Shown here in pieces: positions 18,362 through 25,815 of a stretch of 32,328 nt of DNA. Made by a program: the position numbers and the translations under genes. This stretch comes from a virus: the IMG/VR virus record IMGVR_UViG_3300036860_000210, positions 1 to 32,328 of that record. One strand, 5' to 3'. Every line of letters begins with the position of its first letter. Within the stretch, counting starts at the first letter, position 1. Below the pieces are notes generated by a model. The model worked only from the letters and a program-made list of their open reading frames with translations, was not told where the DNA came from and did not search any database.

Positions 18362-20581
18362 CTAGACGATCCCGGAGGTGCCGTTTCGCCGCTGGAGTTT
18401 CAGGATGTACTCGTAGACCTTCCGGCCGGTGACCTCCGGATCACCCGCCCCACTGACGTTGATGGTGGCGTAGATGTTGCCTCCGCCGCCACCACCTCCT
18501 CCTCCGCCACTCGGCGTGATGTCCACGCGTTCCCTCGTGCCGGCCTCACCGGCGAGGATCAGCGTCGGGCTGGAAACCATCCCGTGGAAACCGTGCTGGG
18601 CACGCTCGACATTGAACAATCGGGCGGCGACCTGGATGCTTACCGGCCCGAGGCTGTTCACGAACGAGCGGAACGACGCGACGGCGGCCCGCGCTGGACC
18701 CGTATCGGCGATGATGTCGATGGCCTTCTTGGCCGGGATCCCCTTGATCGAGGCGGCGAGGTCGTCGGCCTTGTCCTTCGCGTCCTTCATGGCATCGCGA
18801 GCGATCTTCAGCGCTCCGCTGAAGTCTCCGACGGCCAACAGATTGTGGATCTGCTGCTTCTCGAGATCGGTGAGCGAGCCCCCGTATCGAACCGTCTGAA
18901 CGATCACCTCGCGGAGTCGTTCCCGCTGCTGCTCCGTGACCCGGATAGCGTCGGACATGACGAACCACAGATCCTGCTGCGCCCTCGTCAGCCCGGAGAC
19001 ATTGTTCTGCTGGATCTTGGCGGCTGTAGCCACATGCGTGGCGCTCTCCGCGAGGTGCTGGCCCTCAACTCCCGCCTTGCCCCACGCGCGTGCTACGTCG
19101 CCAGCAGCCGCAGTCGCCTCTTCGCTGTTCTTTCCAGCTATCTGCACGGCCTCCGCGTACCGGTTGATCGAACCGGTGGTGTCGCTCGCCGTGTGCTGCA
19201 GGGCAACGTATGCGGCCGCGAACGCGACCAGAACGACCGTTGCCGCAGCAGCCGCAGTCGCCATGACCCCGACTCCTCCTGCCACTGCTGCCGTCCCTGC
19301 TGCTGCCGGAGCGGCAGAGGCCCCGATGCGAAGGAAGATGCTGGTGATCCCTCCGCTGACCTTCAGGAGGCCGCCGAAGATACGGAGCAGCGGGCCGAGT
19401 GCGGCGACTAGGAGCCCGATCTTGATGATCGTCTCCTGCATCGCCGGTGAGAGGTTCGAGAAGGCCTCGGCCCAGCCCTTGACCATATCGGCGATCTTCA
19501 GCGCGATCGGCAGCAGCTTCTGGCCGAGGTCGATGGCAGCGACCTTGAGCTTGGTGAGCGCCTGCTGGAACTGGAATCCGGCGCCCTTGGTGGTCTCCTC
19601 GAACGCCTTGTTCAGCGAGCCGGTGGAGTTCTTCACCCGGTCGAAGATCTCGTTGACCTTGTCCGCCTCCTGCCCGGTGAGCCCGAACGCGCCGGTCATG
19701 GCCCGGATGTTCGGGATGATCACCCGCATCTCGTCGATGTTTCCGTGCGTCCGCTCCTCGAGCAGCCGGAGCGCGCCGAGGATCCCTTCATCGGAGATGA
19801 CCGAGCGCATCTGATCCGCCGAGATACCGATGGTGTCCATCATCTCGGCCGCCGCCTTGCCCGGGGCGACAAGCGCCGAAAGCAGGCCTCGCATGGCCGT
19901 GACGCCCTCGTTCACGTCCAGGCCGATGTTTGAGAGGCTCGCCAGCGACGCCGCGATCTCGTCGAATCCCACCCCGGCCTTGGCGGCGATCGGGAGGATC
20001 CGGCCCATGGCGGTACCGAACTCATCGGTCTCCGCTGAGCCCTCGCGGACGGCGGCTACCAGCGTGTCGGTGACCTTCGCGGCCTTGAGTCCCGTACCGG
20101 AGTAGGCGTTCAGAGTGTTCGCGGTGAGCTTGGCGATGGTGGCCGTGTCGCCCAGACCGGCGGCGGCTGCCTTGGCCGAGGCTTCTAGGGTCGGCATGAT
20201 CTGAGTGGTCTTCAAGCCGGCGGAGGACAGGAAGAACAGGGCGTTAGCGAGCTCGCGCGGGTCGCGGGCGGTGGCGCCGGCGAGTGACTTCACCGACTCC
20301 TTCCACTTGTCGATGTCCTTCTGCGAGGCATTGGAGACGGCGGCGATCTTGGTGAAGGCACCCTCGTAGTCGGTGGCCATCTTCACTGCGGCAACACCGG
20401 CGCCGACGATCGGCAGCGTGAGGTTGCGGGTGAGCGTGGCGCCGGCGGAGGAGAGCCGCTGACCCACCTGGCGCATCTTGTCGCCGATGTTGGCGTGGGC
20501 CGTATCGATCTGCTTCAGCGCACCGAGGACGCCACTCGCGTCTCCGGTGTACATGATCCGTAAGGTGCGACTCCCGGCCAT
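18362..20581 (-). CDS. Tail tape measure protein
   Basis: This 739-residue protein has the TP901/PhageMin tail core in residues 65-330 (MATDYEGAFTKIAAVSNAS, AVREGSAETDEFG, MRGLLSALVAPGKAA), followed by hydrophobic segments (about 385-418 and 432-461, AAVAGGVGVMATAAAAATVV) and a helical C-terminal part. Near the end a run of ten glycines precedes a beta tail (NIYATINVSGAGDPEVTG), common in this family. The length would give a tail of roughly 110 nm. It sets tail length and may help DNA entry. It follows the frameshifted chaperones and the gp10-like gene. Confidence 0.92.
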   Translation of the reverse strand: MAGSRTLRIMYTGDASGVLGALKQIDTAHANIGDKMRQVGQRLSSAGATLTRNLTLPIVGAGVAAVKMATDYEGAFTKIAAVSNASQKDIDKWKESVKSLAGATARDPRELANALFFLSSAGLKTTQIMPTLEASAKAAAAGLGDTATIAKLTANTLNAYSGTGLKAAKVTDTLVAAVREGSAETDEFGTAMGRILPIAAKAGVGFDEIAASLASLSNIGLDVNEGVTAMRGLLSALVAPGKAAAEMMDTIGISADQMRSVISDEGILGALRLLEERTHGNIDEMRVIIPNIRAMTGAFGLTGQEADKVNEIFDRVKNSTGSLNKAFEETTKGAGFQFQQALTKLKVAAIDLGQKLLPIALKIADMVKGWAEAFSNLSPAMQETIIKIGLLVAALGPLLRIFGGLLKVSGGITSIFLRIGASAAPAAAGTAAVAGGVGVMATAAAAATVVLVAFAAAYVALQHTASDTTGSINRYAEAVQIAGKNSEEATAAAGDVARAWGKAGVEGQHLAESATHVATAAKIQQNNVSGLTRAQQDLWFVMSDAIRVTEQQRERLREVIVQTVRYGGSLTDLEKQQIHNLLAVGDFSGALKIARDAMKDAKDKADDLAASIKGIPAKKAIDIIADTGPARAAVASFRSFVNSLGPVSIQVAARLFNVERAQHGFHGMVSSPTLILAGEAGTRERVDITPSGGGGGGGGGGNIYATINVSGAGDPEVTGRKVYEYILKLQRRNGTSGIV

Positions 20582-21016
20582 CTACATCAGCCCCACGGGA
20601 GAGGCACCCGCAGCGCCGGTCGCCCAGCCATGGATCTCGAACAGGTTCCGAAGGCCCCGCTCCAGGATGAGCTCGATCTCGGCCTCCTTGTCCTGGACCG
20701 CCCGGCCGGCGAATCGGGAACCCGGCGACCCATAGCGGGCGAAGCCCGTCCATTTCCCACGGGCTCCCCACTCGGCGCCGGCTCCGTAGGGCACGCCGCT
20801 GGTGATCTCCCCGGTGACGCCGCGAACGCTCGCCCGGTAGCTGCCGGCCAGGGCACCTGTGATCTGCGGCGATTCGGCGGAGGCCTGGGCGATGACAGGC
20901 TCGCCAGCCGCCTTGAGAGCCAGCATTAGGTCACGCGGCGCGAGCCAGATAGAGCTCCTGATCGCGCTGCGGAATGCCGCGAGATTCTCGATTCGAACGC
21001 CGTACATCTCAGCCAA
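20582..21016 (-). CDS. HK97 gp10-like minor head-tail/tail protein
   Basis: This 144-residue protein has the gp10-like pattern: a helical start (VRIENLAAFRSAIRSSI), EPVIAQASAESPQITGALAG, then YRASVRG and VPYGAGAEWGARGKW. The family occupies the neck or tail completion position. Here it lies between the chaperones and the tape measure rather than with the connector genes upstream, an unusual but not unique order. The start overlaps the chaperone-extension stop by eight bases. Confidence 0.68.
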   Translation of the reverse strand: MAEMYGVRIENLAAFRSAIRSSIWLAPRDLMLALKAAGEPVIAQASAESPQITGALAGSYRASVRGVTGEITSGVPYGAGAEWGARGKWTGFARYGSPGSRFAGRAVQDKEAEIELILERGLRNLFEIHGWATGAAGASPVGLM

Positions 21017-21538
21017 TGAGCCCGTCCCGTCTGTCTTTCAGCTCACGCATACGTCGCTCTCGCTCGAGAGCGACCTCGCGGTCGCGAAGGACCATCAGCA
21101 CCGCCTCGTAGAGCTCCGGATCCTCATCCGGCAGCGCTCGCGTGACGCCGCCGGTGTTGACCAGGACGCTCGCTAGCTCGTAGGTGGCGGTGCCGCGATC
21201 GTAGGGTTTGGCTCCGGGGCCTCCTCGGCGAACTTCACGTCGAGCTCGTCGACCTCTTCGCAGAAGACGTCGAAATTCCCGACTTGCCCATTCAACGAAC
21301 GCGCCAACGCCCGCCAGCCGTAGAACAGATGCCACTCCTCCCGCACGTTCGCGAAGTCGGCACCCGGCTTGGGATCACCCTTCTCGTCGTAGAACTCGCC
21401 GAACTTGCTGAAGGAAGCCGAGGAGAGCTTGAACCGCCGCTCGAAGGCGATGCGGTCGGCCGTGCACATGTAGGTCTTAGTCTCGGCCCGCAGCTCCCGG
21501 CCATCGAGCATCGTGACAGTCACAGTCGCCGTCGTCAT
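21009..21538 (-). CDS. Tail assembly chaperone GT, made by -1 frameshift
   Basis: The zero-frame G product (21173-21538, 121 residues, start ATG 21538 overlapping the secreted gene) carries MTTATVTVTMLDGRELRAET and a helical core (FYGWRALARSLNGQ). At 21203-21209 the mRNA reads A-AAC-CCT, a canonical X-XXY-YYZ slip site. A -1 shift there joins residue 112 to a second frame (YDRGTATYELASVLVNTGG, then LRDREVALERERRM) that ends at 21009, giving a 176-residue GT protein. Lambda gpG/gpGT-type pairs in this position fold the tape measure before tail assembly. The second frame also has a long 5' extension, which is a shadow. Confidence 0.82.
21173..21538 (-). CDS. Tail assembly chaperone G (unshifted product)
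   Basis: This is the zero-frame 121-residue product of the chaperone gene, ending PNPTIAAPPPTS just after the slip site. In lambda-like phages the unshifted form is the more abundant one. It begins MTTATVTVTMLDGRELRAET. Upstream it overlaps the secreted protein gene by four bases (ATGA). Confidence 0.8.
   Translation of the reverse strand: MTTATVTVTMLDGRELRAETKTYMCTADRIAFERRFKLSSASFSKFGEFYDEKGDPKPGADFANVREEWHLFYGWRALARSLNGQVGNFDVFCEEVDELDVKFAEEAPEPNPTIAAPPPTS
21203..21209 (-). promoter_or_regulatory. AAACCCT slippery site for -1 frameshift
   Basis: On the minus strand the mRNA reads A AAC CCT with AAC and CCT in the zero frame, so both tRNAs can re-pair on AAA and CCC after a -1 step. It lies about 36 bases before the zero-frame stop and inside the overlap with the second frame. 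A downstream stimulatory structure was not worked out. Confidence 0.75.
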
Positions 21539-21939
21539 GGTCCGCTCACCGAGAGGTTGTTCGTCGTATCGGTGAGCACGACCGAGGTGAACTGCACGGT
21601 CATCGGAGGACTGCACTCGGGCGAGAACGTGGCCGTAGCGGTGAGCGTGTAGTCAGCCTTTCCGTTCTGCACCGGCACCACTGCCGACGTCGAGAACGAC
21701 GTCTTGTTCTCCGCCTGCGGGTGATTGCCTCCGCCGTTGATACAGTCCGCCGTTCCCGACAGGACCGCAACGATTTGGTCCTCGTCCCCGAGCCCGGCCT
21801 CCTTCGCCGTCACCATCACGGTATTGCCCGATGTGGTGAACACGGGCGTCCCCACGAAGTGTGGGCTACCCGCCTGGGCTGGCAATGCGAGCACGCCGAG
21901 CAGGAGCCCGATCGCCAGTGCAACTACTAGCTTCCTCAT
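21535..21939 (-). CDS. Secreted protein inserted in tail operon (moron-like)
   Basis: ATG 21939 with AAGGGAG gives 134 residues. Residues 1-23 form a textbook Sec signal (RKLVVALAIGLLLGVLALPA, then QA-G cleavage). The mature part is beta-rich, like an Ig or adhesin domain (GTPVFTTSGNTVMVTAKEAG; GKADYTLTATATF), with two cysteines (TADCINGGGN, SPECSPP). It resembles secreted proteins of high-GC soil bacteria. A secreted protein between the tail tube and the chaperones is unexpected; it could be a host-derived cargo or an exclusion factor. Confidence 0.7.
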   Translation of the reverse strand: MRKLVVALAIGLLLGVLALPAQAGSPHFVGTPVFTTSGNTVMVTAKEAGLGDEDQIVAVLSGTADCINGGGNHPQAENKTSFSTSAVVPVQNGKADYTLTATATFSPECSPPMTVQFTSVVLTDTTNNLSVSGP

Positions 21940-21954
21940 GCCAACTCCCTTCTT

Positions 21955-22950
21955 CTAGCTCCCCGTGTAGTTCGTCGCGGCCTCCTGGTTGTGGACCAGC
22001 GCCGTGAAGGCGTTGGGCGTGGTATCCACGACCGTTGCCGTGAGCTCGATCTCCGCCGGACCACCCGCCGGCGTCGGGTTCGGATAGGCCCCCGGTGTCC
22101 ACGGCAGCCGGGTCGCGGCGAAGTCCAGATCCCGCGTGCCGGCCACGACCGTCCACAGCGTGTGAAACGAGCCGTAGACCGGGACGTTGGAGACCGCCGT
22201 GCCCGCGTCCGCACCGGTGACGATGGAGCGCCAGAGCGTGGTGTTGGTGGGGATGAGCCGGAGCACGACGGTGATCTCCTGCCATCCCGGCCACACGTCG
22301 ATCGGCTCGAGCTGGCGGGAGGCACGCACCGGCTCGAGGTGATTGTTGATAGTGATAGATCCGCCGGTGATGTCGGCGGTGACCGGCGTGGTGGAATCCG
22401 AGTCAAGAGCGAACGTCCCGCCGGCGGGGAAGAAGGACGTCTGGCCCGAGTCATCCGTGGTCGGATCGCCGGAGGTGGTGTACGGCGTGGCCACGGTGCC
22501 CATGAGCCGGCAGCCCATCTCGATCGGCTCGGCTTGGTCCCAAGTGAACGAGAGCTGGTCGACCCGGCAATCTCGGATCTTGTGGTACTCGGTGTCCAGC
22601 CGCGTCGCCGCCGTGAGGTAGCCCGGGGCTGCGGCCGTGTTGGTGATGGTGTGAAGGAACGGGTCGCCCGCGCCGGTGGTGTTCCGCGAGCCCAACGCGT
22701 TCTCCAACAGCATGACCACGCTGCGAGGCCATGCGCGGGAGGTGACGTCCACGGTCCACAGGAATGCCGAGCGGTATGCCGAGGGCGGCACGCGCGTGGC
22801 GATGGTGAGCTCCTCATAGGACTGGTCGAGCCCAGGGTTGAAGATGTCGCCACCGCGCAGCGCCAGGCCGTACTTCCGGTTGGCCGCCAGTGTCCCGAAC
22901 GAGGTCTGCTTGTCGATCGCGAGGACAGCGATCTTCTTGTTCAGAGCCAC
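21955..22950 (-). CDS. Major tail (tube) protein
   Basis: This 331-residue protein sits at the tail-tube position, after the connector and terminator genes. It begins MALNKKIAVLAIDKQTSFGT, with typical tail-tube features: an early R-K-Y-G-L-A-L-R-G-G-D loop, repeated beta stretches (YRSAFLWTVDVTSRA, VDQLSFTWDQAEPIEMG, PVTADITGGSITINN) and a beta C-terminus. It should polymerise in hexameric rings around the tape measure. The family is assigned from pattern and context. Confidence 0.8.
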   Translation of the reverse strand: MALNKKIAVLAIDKQTSFGTLAANRKYGLALRGGDIFNPGLDQSYEELTIATRVPPSAYRSAFLWTVDVTSRAWPRSVVMLLENALGSRNTTGAGDPFLHTITNTAAAPGYLTAATRLDTEYHKIRDCRVDQLSFTWDQAEPIEMGCRLMGTVATPYTTSGDPTTDDSGQTSFFPAGGTFALDSDSTTPVTADITGGSITINNHLEPVRASRQLEPIDVWPGWQEITVVLRLIPTNTTLWRSIVTGADAGTAVSNVPVYGSFHTLWTVVAGTRDLDFAATRLPWTPGAYPNPTPAGGPAEIELTATVVDTTPNAFTALVHNQEAATNYTGS

Positions 22951-22954
22951 GGCC

Positions 22955-23122
22955 TCATTCCTCCTTGTCCGATGGCTTCACGCGCTCTGCGTAGCCCAGC
23001 TTGATCAGGTGCTCCAGCGCCGCTACTTCGTTCTCCTTCGCCTCCACGACACCGGCCTTGAACGTCAGCTCCGGGTCGGCCCCGAGGGCGACCGAGCAGG
23101 CTTCCTTCACCCTGTACTTCAT
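22955..23122 (-). CDS. Small protein between tail terminator and tail tube
   Basis: ATG 23122 with GGGAGGAAAG gives 55 residues (MKYRVKEACSVALGADPELT, then EVAALEHLIKLGYAERVKP). The pattern (beta start, F-K-A-G-V-V-x-A, helix L-I-K-L-G) resembles the N-terminal part of the 24831-25199 protein, in which [20 protein letters not shown] and [12 protein letters not shown] follow the same order. Both may be small head-tail junction domains. It starts 12 bases after the stop of the paralogue gene upstream. Confidence 0.58.
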   Translation of the reverse strand: MKYRVKEACSVALGADPELTFKAGVVEAKENEVAALEHLIKLGYAERVKPSDKEE

Positions 23123-23133
23123 CGCTTTCCTCC

Positions 23134-23424
23134 CTATCCGGTCCGAAGAACTCGGGCCCTGAGAGCGCCCAGGAAGTGAGGAAGGGCCCTCCTGGTACTC
23201 GCGGGCCCGAGCGCCTCATTCGCCTCGCGCCGCACGGAGCGATATTGCGCGGGGCCATGCTGGTGGCGGCGGGCGAGGCTCTGGCGCAGCCGCAGGTTCC
23301 ACAGGTCGCGCGGGACCGCACCGCGCCGGAGCGCCCGGATGGCCACTCGCGACGCCGTTCGGTAGTCCCCGAGCTGCACGGCAAGCGCGTAGACCCCATC
23401 GTTGTGGTTGAGGTTCTCGACCAT
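23134..23424 (-). CDS. Small phage protein, paralogue of the 2130-2303 gene
   Basis: ATG 23424 with GAGG gives 96 residues. The first 50 (MVENLNHNDGVYALAVQLGD, then YRTA, AIRALRRG, LWNLRLRQSLARR) align without gaps to the 57-residue protein at 2130-2303. The last 45 residues are unique and basic (RVLRTG at the end). It lies between the tail terminator and a small gene. Function unknown; two copies in one phage genome argue for real use in tail biology or DNA contact. Confidence 0.6.
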   Translation of the reverse strand: MVENLNHNDGVYALAVQLGDYRTASRVAIRALRRGAVPRDLWNLRLRQSLARRHQHGPAQYRSVRREANEALGPASTRRALPHFLGALRARVLRTG

Positions 23425-23432
23425 CTCAGCCT

Positions 23433-23867
23433 CTACGTCAGCTGCGCGAAGACCTCCACGCCGTACTTGATCCGGGCCAGAACGCCCTCGAGATACTGGG
23501 TCGTATCTAGCTCGTAGCCGCGCCCCTCGGCCCAGTCGATGATCGATAGGCCCAGACGCGGGGTGTCCGCGAGCTCGTTCTCTACCTCGGCCAGAATCTC
23601 GAAGGCCCGGGCCTCGGCCACCGGAGGAGTGACGCCGGAGACGAAGCAGTGGATGATCAGGTCCACCGTGTACTGCTCGTCGCGAGGAACCCGTCCGCCC
23701 GTGGTGCCGCTGACGGCGTGGACGCCCCGCACCCGATCTAGGTAGATCGCCTCTTGGGGCATCTCACTCGGCTGGGCATAGGTCACCGACACGCCGTCGA
23801 GCCCAGAGCGCGCATCCAGCCGCGAGGTCAGGGCGGCCTTGACCGCCGGCACCGTGCTGGTGTTCAT
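23433..23867 (-). CDS. Tail terminator / completion protein
   Basis: This 144-residue protein begins VPAVKAALTSRLDARSGLDG and has the tail-terminator layout: VSVTYAQPSEMPQEAIYLDR, a beta middle with YTVDLIIHCFVSG, a helix with EARAFEILAEVENELADTP, and a beta end (GVLARIKYGVEVFA). It follows the connector gene with a four-base overlap and comes before the tail tube, as expected for a ring that caps the tail and joins it to the head. Confidence 0.75.
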   Translation of the reverse strand: MNTSTVPAVKAALTSRLDARSGLDGVSVTYAQPSEMPQEAIYLDRVRGVHAVSGTTGGRVPRDEQYTVDLIIHCFVSGVTPPVAEARAFEILAEVENELADTPRLGLSIIDWAEGRGYELDTTQYLEGVLARIKYGVEVFAQLT

Positions 23868-24688
23868 GCCACCATGACGAGCTTGCGGGCCTGCAGTACC
23901 GCATCGACCTCGGGGATGCCGGTCGGTCGCATCGGCGCCGTGCGGATCACCGTGCCCATCTCCGTGACGTAGGAGGTCATCCGGTCCGGGATCCCGGACT
24001 GCTCGGTGAGCACTCGCGCCCGGATGGCCTGCATGGCCACTTGACGGAGCTCGACGTCGGGCTCGTCCGCCCCGTACTCGTAGGTCACCTCGACGTTGCG
24101 GTGGCCGGCGGCGAAGGATCCGGTGTCACGGACGATGCGCCCGGTCTCGTAGAGGTCCCAGGTGGACATGCCGCTCTGGGCGGTCCCGTCCACCTTGCAC
24201 GTCAGGATCCGACGCGGGAGAGCTCGCTTGAGCCACAGCTCCGCCGAGCCCTGCCCATCGAGGAACTCGTGCTCGAAGCGCGGGACGAAGGCCACGCCGC
24301 AGAATCGCTCGGCAAGGTCCTCGAACCACTGGCGCTTCTCCTCGAGGACATCCTGGGCGATAGTGCCCAGCCCGTTCATCGCCTTCAGATCGGGGATCGG
24401 CACATAGAAGGCCCCGACGAAGTCGACGTGGATCGGCGGGTGATACTGCACCGCGGTGCCGAAAGTCCCGTGGAAGTCTAGGGTGATGTACTCAAGGTCA
24501 GCCTGCGGCGCAAGCGTGTAGCTGTAGACCCCTAGGCTCACATGGCTCGTGGCCTGATTCGCCAGCACGCTCCCGTCGGCCCGGGTGATGTCCACGACCA
24601 CACTGGTGCCGTCGACCAGCACGCCGTCGTCGTAGAACCGGGCCTCGATCGTCGCCTGGGTATTGCGAAGGACCCGTTGAACGCTCAC
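23864..24688 (-). CDS. Head-tail connector (gp6-like) with N-terminal beta domain
   Basis: GTG 24688 overlaps the upstream membrane gene (GTGA) and gives 274 residues. Residues 1-95 form an Ig/fibronectin-like beta domain (EARFYDDGVLVDGTSVVVDI; GVYSYTLAPQADLEY). Residues 105-274 are the connector: a helix with GLGTIAQDVLEEKRQWFEDL, a central beta part (RRILTCKVDG), then PDVELRQVAMQAIRARVL and the end VDAVLQARKLVMVA. Phage gp6-type adaptors sit between portal and tail terminator. The N-terminal domain is an added decoration-like domain. Confidence 0.72.
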   Translation of the reverse strand: MSVQRVLRNTQATIEARFYDDGVLVDGTSVVVDITRADGSVLANQATSHVSLGVYSYTLAPQADLEYITLDFHGTFGTAVQYHPPIHVDFVGAFYVPIPDLKAMNGLGTIAQDVLEEKRQWFEDLAERFCGVAFVPRFEHEFLDGQGSAELWLKRALPRRILTCKVDGTAQSGMSTWDLYETGRIVRDTGSFAAGHRNVEVTYEYGADEPDVELRQVAMQAIRARVLTEQSGIPDRMTSYVTEMGTVIRTAPMRPTGIPEVDAVLQARKLVMVA

Positions 24689-24834
24689 TCAGGTCCTCCT
24701 CGAAACACCATGGCGATGGCGATGGCCGCCACGAACCAGGCGAGCGGCGAAAGGTGGGTCTGCCAGGCGAAGATGGCGGTGAGGAACCCCAGGACGATGC
24801 AGGCCACAGCGACGAGGAAGAGGACGAGTTTCAC
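24685..24834 (-). CDS. Small two-segment membrane protein in head-tail operon
   Basis: GTG 24834 overlaps the upstream stop (GTGA) and gives 49 residues, with hydrophobic stretches at 2-24 ([20 protein letters not shown]) and 31-43 ([13 protein letters not shown]), then F-R-G-G-P-E. The stop overlaps the connector start (GTGA). Such a small membrane protein in a structural operon is unexpected; it could be a pinholin-like or exclusion peptide. The overlaps on both sides support translation. Confidence 0.6.
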   Translation of the reverse strand: MKLVLFLVAVACIVLGFLTAIFAWQTHLSPLAWFVAAIAIAMVFRGGPE

Positions 24835-25199
24835 GCCCGGAGTGCCTCGATAAGCTCGGCCTTCGACATGGAGAAGTAGCCCTCGACCCCGCGCTCGCGC
24901 GCCAGGGCCCGGAGCTGGACGACCGTCCGGTCCTCATAGGGCCCGGTCCCGGTGTCCTCCTCCTCCGATACGACAGTGCCGCGGCGCTCACCCGGCGCCT
25001 GGGTCGCCGTCTCGACGTGGTCCCATCGGCCGAAGGACGTGACCTCCTCGAAGTGCTCGGCCACGGCGTTCTTGCCGAGCTGCTTCAGGAGCGCGTGGCC
25101 CGCGGGGACGATCTCGCCTTCGGCGAGCGTGATGAACTCGCCCTTGAACTGCACCCCGAAGGCGTGCTTGGCCTTGTAGTAGTCGTTCTTCTTGGTCAT
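24831..25199 (-). CDS. Head-tail junction protein with C-terminal SAP/Rho-N-like domain
   Basis: This 122-residue protein begins [20 protein letters not shown] with a beta domain similar to the 22955 gene. A linker (EEEDTGTG) joins a short helical unit at the C-terminus ([20 protein letters not shown], then [10 protein letters not shown]), typical of SAP, HeH or Rho-N DNA-binding units. It lies after the capsid gene and the LAGLIDADG gene, where head completion proteins occur. The DNA-binding unit suggests contact with packaged DNA or assembly regulation; inference. Confidence 0.62.
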   Translation of the reverse strand: MTKKNDYYKAKHAFGVQFKGEFITLAEGEIVPAGHALLKQLGKNAVAEHFEEVTSFGRWDHVETATQAPGERRGTVVSEEEDTGTGPYEDRTVVQLRALARERGVEGYFSMSKAELIEALRA

Positions 25200-25210
25200 T
25201 GGCCCCTCCT

Positions 25211-25744
25211 TCAGACCACTCGGAAGCGGTCAGGTGTGATGCCGAGCCGGCGGCGCATGCGTTCGCGGGTCTGCGCTCGCCTGCATTGCCGACAGCGACG
25301 AGCTACGAAGGACCGGCCAGCTCGCATGCGCAGTTCCTCCACCAGATTGCCGCCGGAATAGGGATGCCCTCGCGGGCAGTTGGCCCGCTCACTCATGCGT
25401 TGAGTCTTGCGAGTCGCAGCGAGCACTTCGCGAGCTTTCGCTCGTCGCCTCGCACCGAGGCCGAACCAGAGCATCGCAACGAGGGCTTGCACATTTTCGA
25501 ACCCGTAGACACGCCAAGTGGGAACGGCCTTTTTACTACCCGTGCCGGGGCGGTGGACGTAAATGTGACCGAAGCCCACGGCACGTTGAAATCGCTCGAC
25601 GGAGTCGAGATCAGTCATCCCAAGAGAAGCCTGAGCGGTGATGGACCTCCCAGCTCCATTGCGTCCAGCGGGATATTGGCCGAGAGAACCTTCACCCTCG
25701 AACAGACCCGCAGCCCAGGCGAGTTCTGTGCGAAACTCTCCCAT
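25211..25744 (-). CDS. LAGLIDADG homing endonuclease with C-terminal zinc domain
   Basis: ATG 25744 with a perfect AGGAGG gives 177 residues. [15 protein letters not shown] is a single LAGLIDADG motif (acid in F-E-G-E-G), so the enzyme should act as a dimer. A beta region ([40 protein letters not shown]) and [11 protein letters not shown] follow. The C-terminus [11 protein letters not shown]...CRQC adds a zinc domain seen in HNH-type endonucleases. It is a diverged relative of the gene at 28483-28839. It lies just after the capsid gene, behind a terminator hairpin. Probably a free-standing mobile gene. Confidence 0.82.
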   Translation of the reverse strand: MGEFRTELAWAAGLFEGEGSLGQYPAGRNGAGRSITAQASLGMTDLDSVERFQRAVGFGHIYVHRPGTGSKKAVPTWRVYGFENVQALVAMLWFGLGARRRAKAREVLAATRKTQRMSERANCPRGHPYSGGNLVEELRMRAGRSFVARRCRQCRRAQTRERMRRRLGITPDRFRVV

Positions 25745-25772
25745 GTCGAACCTCCTGTCCAGGTTCGACAGT

Positions 25773-25801
25773 AGCCCCGAGGGACGACACCCCTCGGGGC
25801 T
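25773..25801 (-). terminator. Terminator hairpin after the capsid gene
   Basis: AGCCCCGAGGG (25773-25783) pairs with CCCTCGGGGCT (25791-25801) across a seven-base loop. It lies between the capsid stop (25816) and the LAGLIDADG start (25744). It may reduce read-through so that capsid protein is made in excess of downstream products. Confidence 0.7.
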
Positions 25802-25815
25802 TTCCTGTCGTCTTC

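Noticed and set aside
18480-18515. Run of ten glycine codons in the tape measure as a repeat expansion or frameshift hotspot.
   Set aside because: Glycine linkers of this kind are common before the C-terminal beta unit of tape measures, and the frame is intact on both sides.
18239-19411. Plus-strand 390-codon frame opposite the tape measure.
   Set aside because: Antisense shadow of tape measure and minor tail genes; composition is Arg/Asp-rich and no family is seen.
22941-23399. Minus-strand 152-codon frame that overlaps two small genes.
   Set aside because: The overlapping genes 22955-23122 and 23134-23424 have good binding sites, and one has a paralogue; this frame is Arg/Gly-rich without domain.
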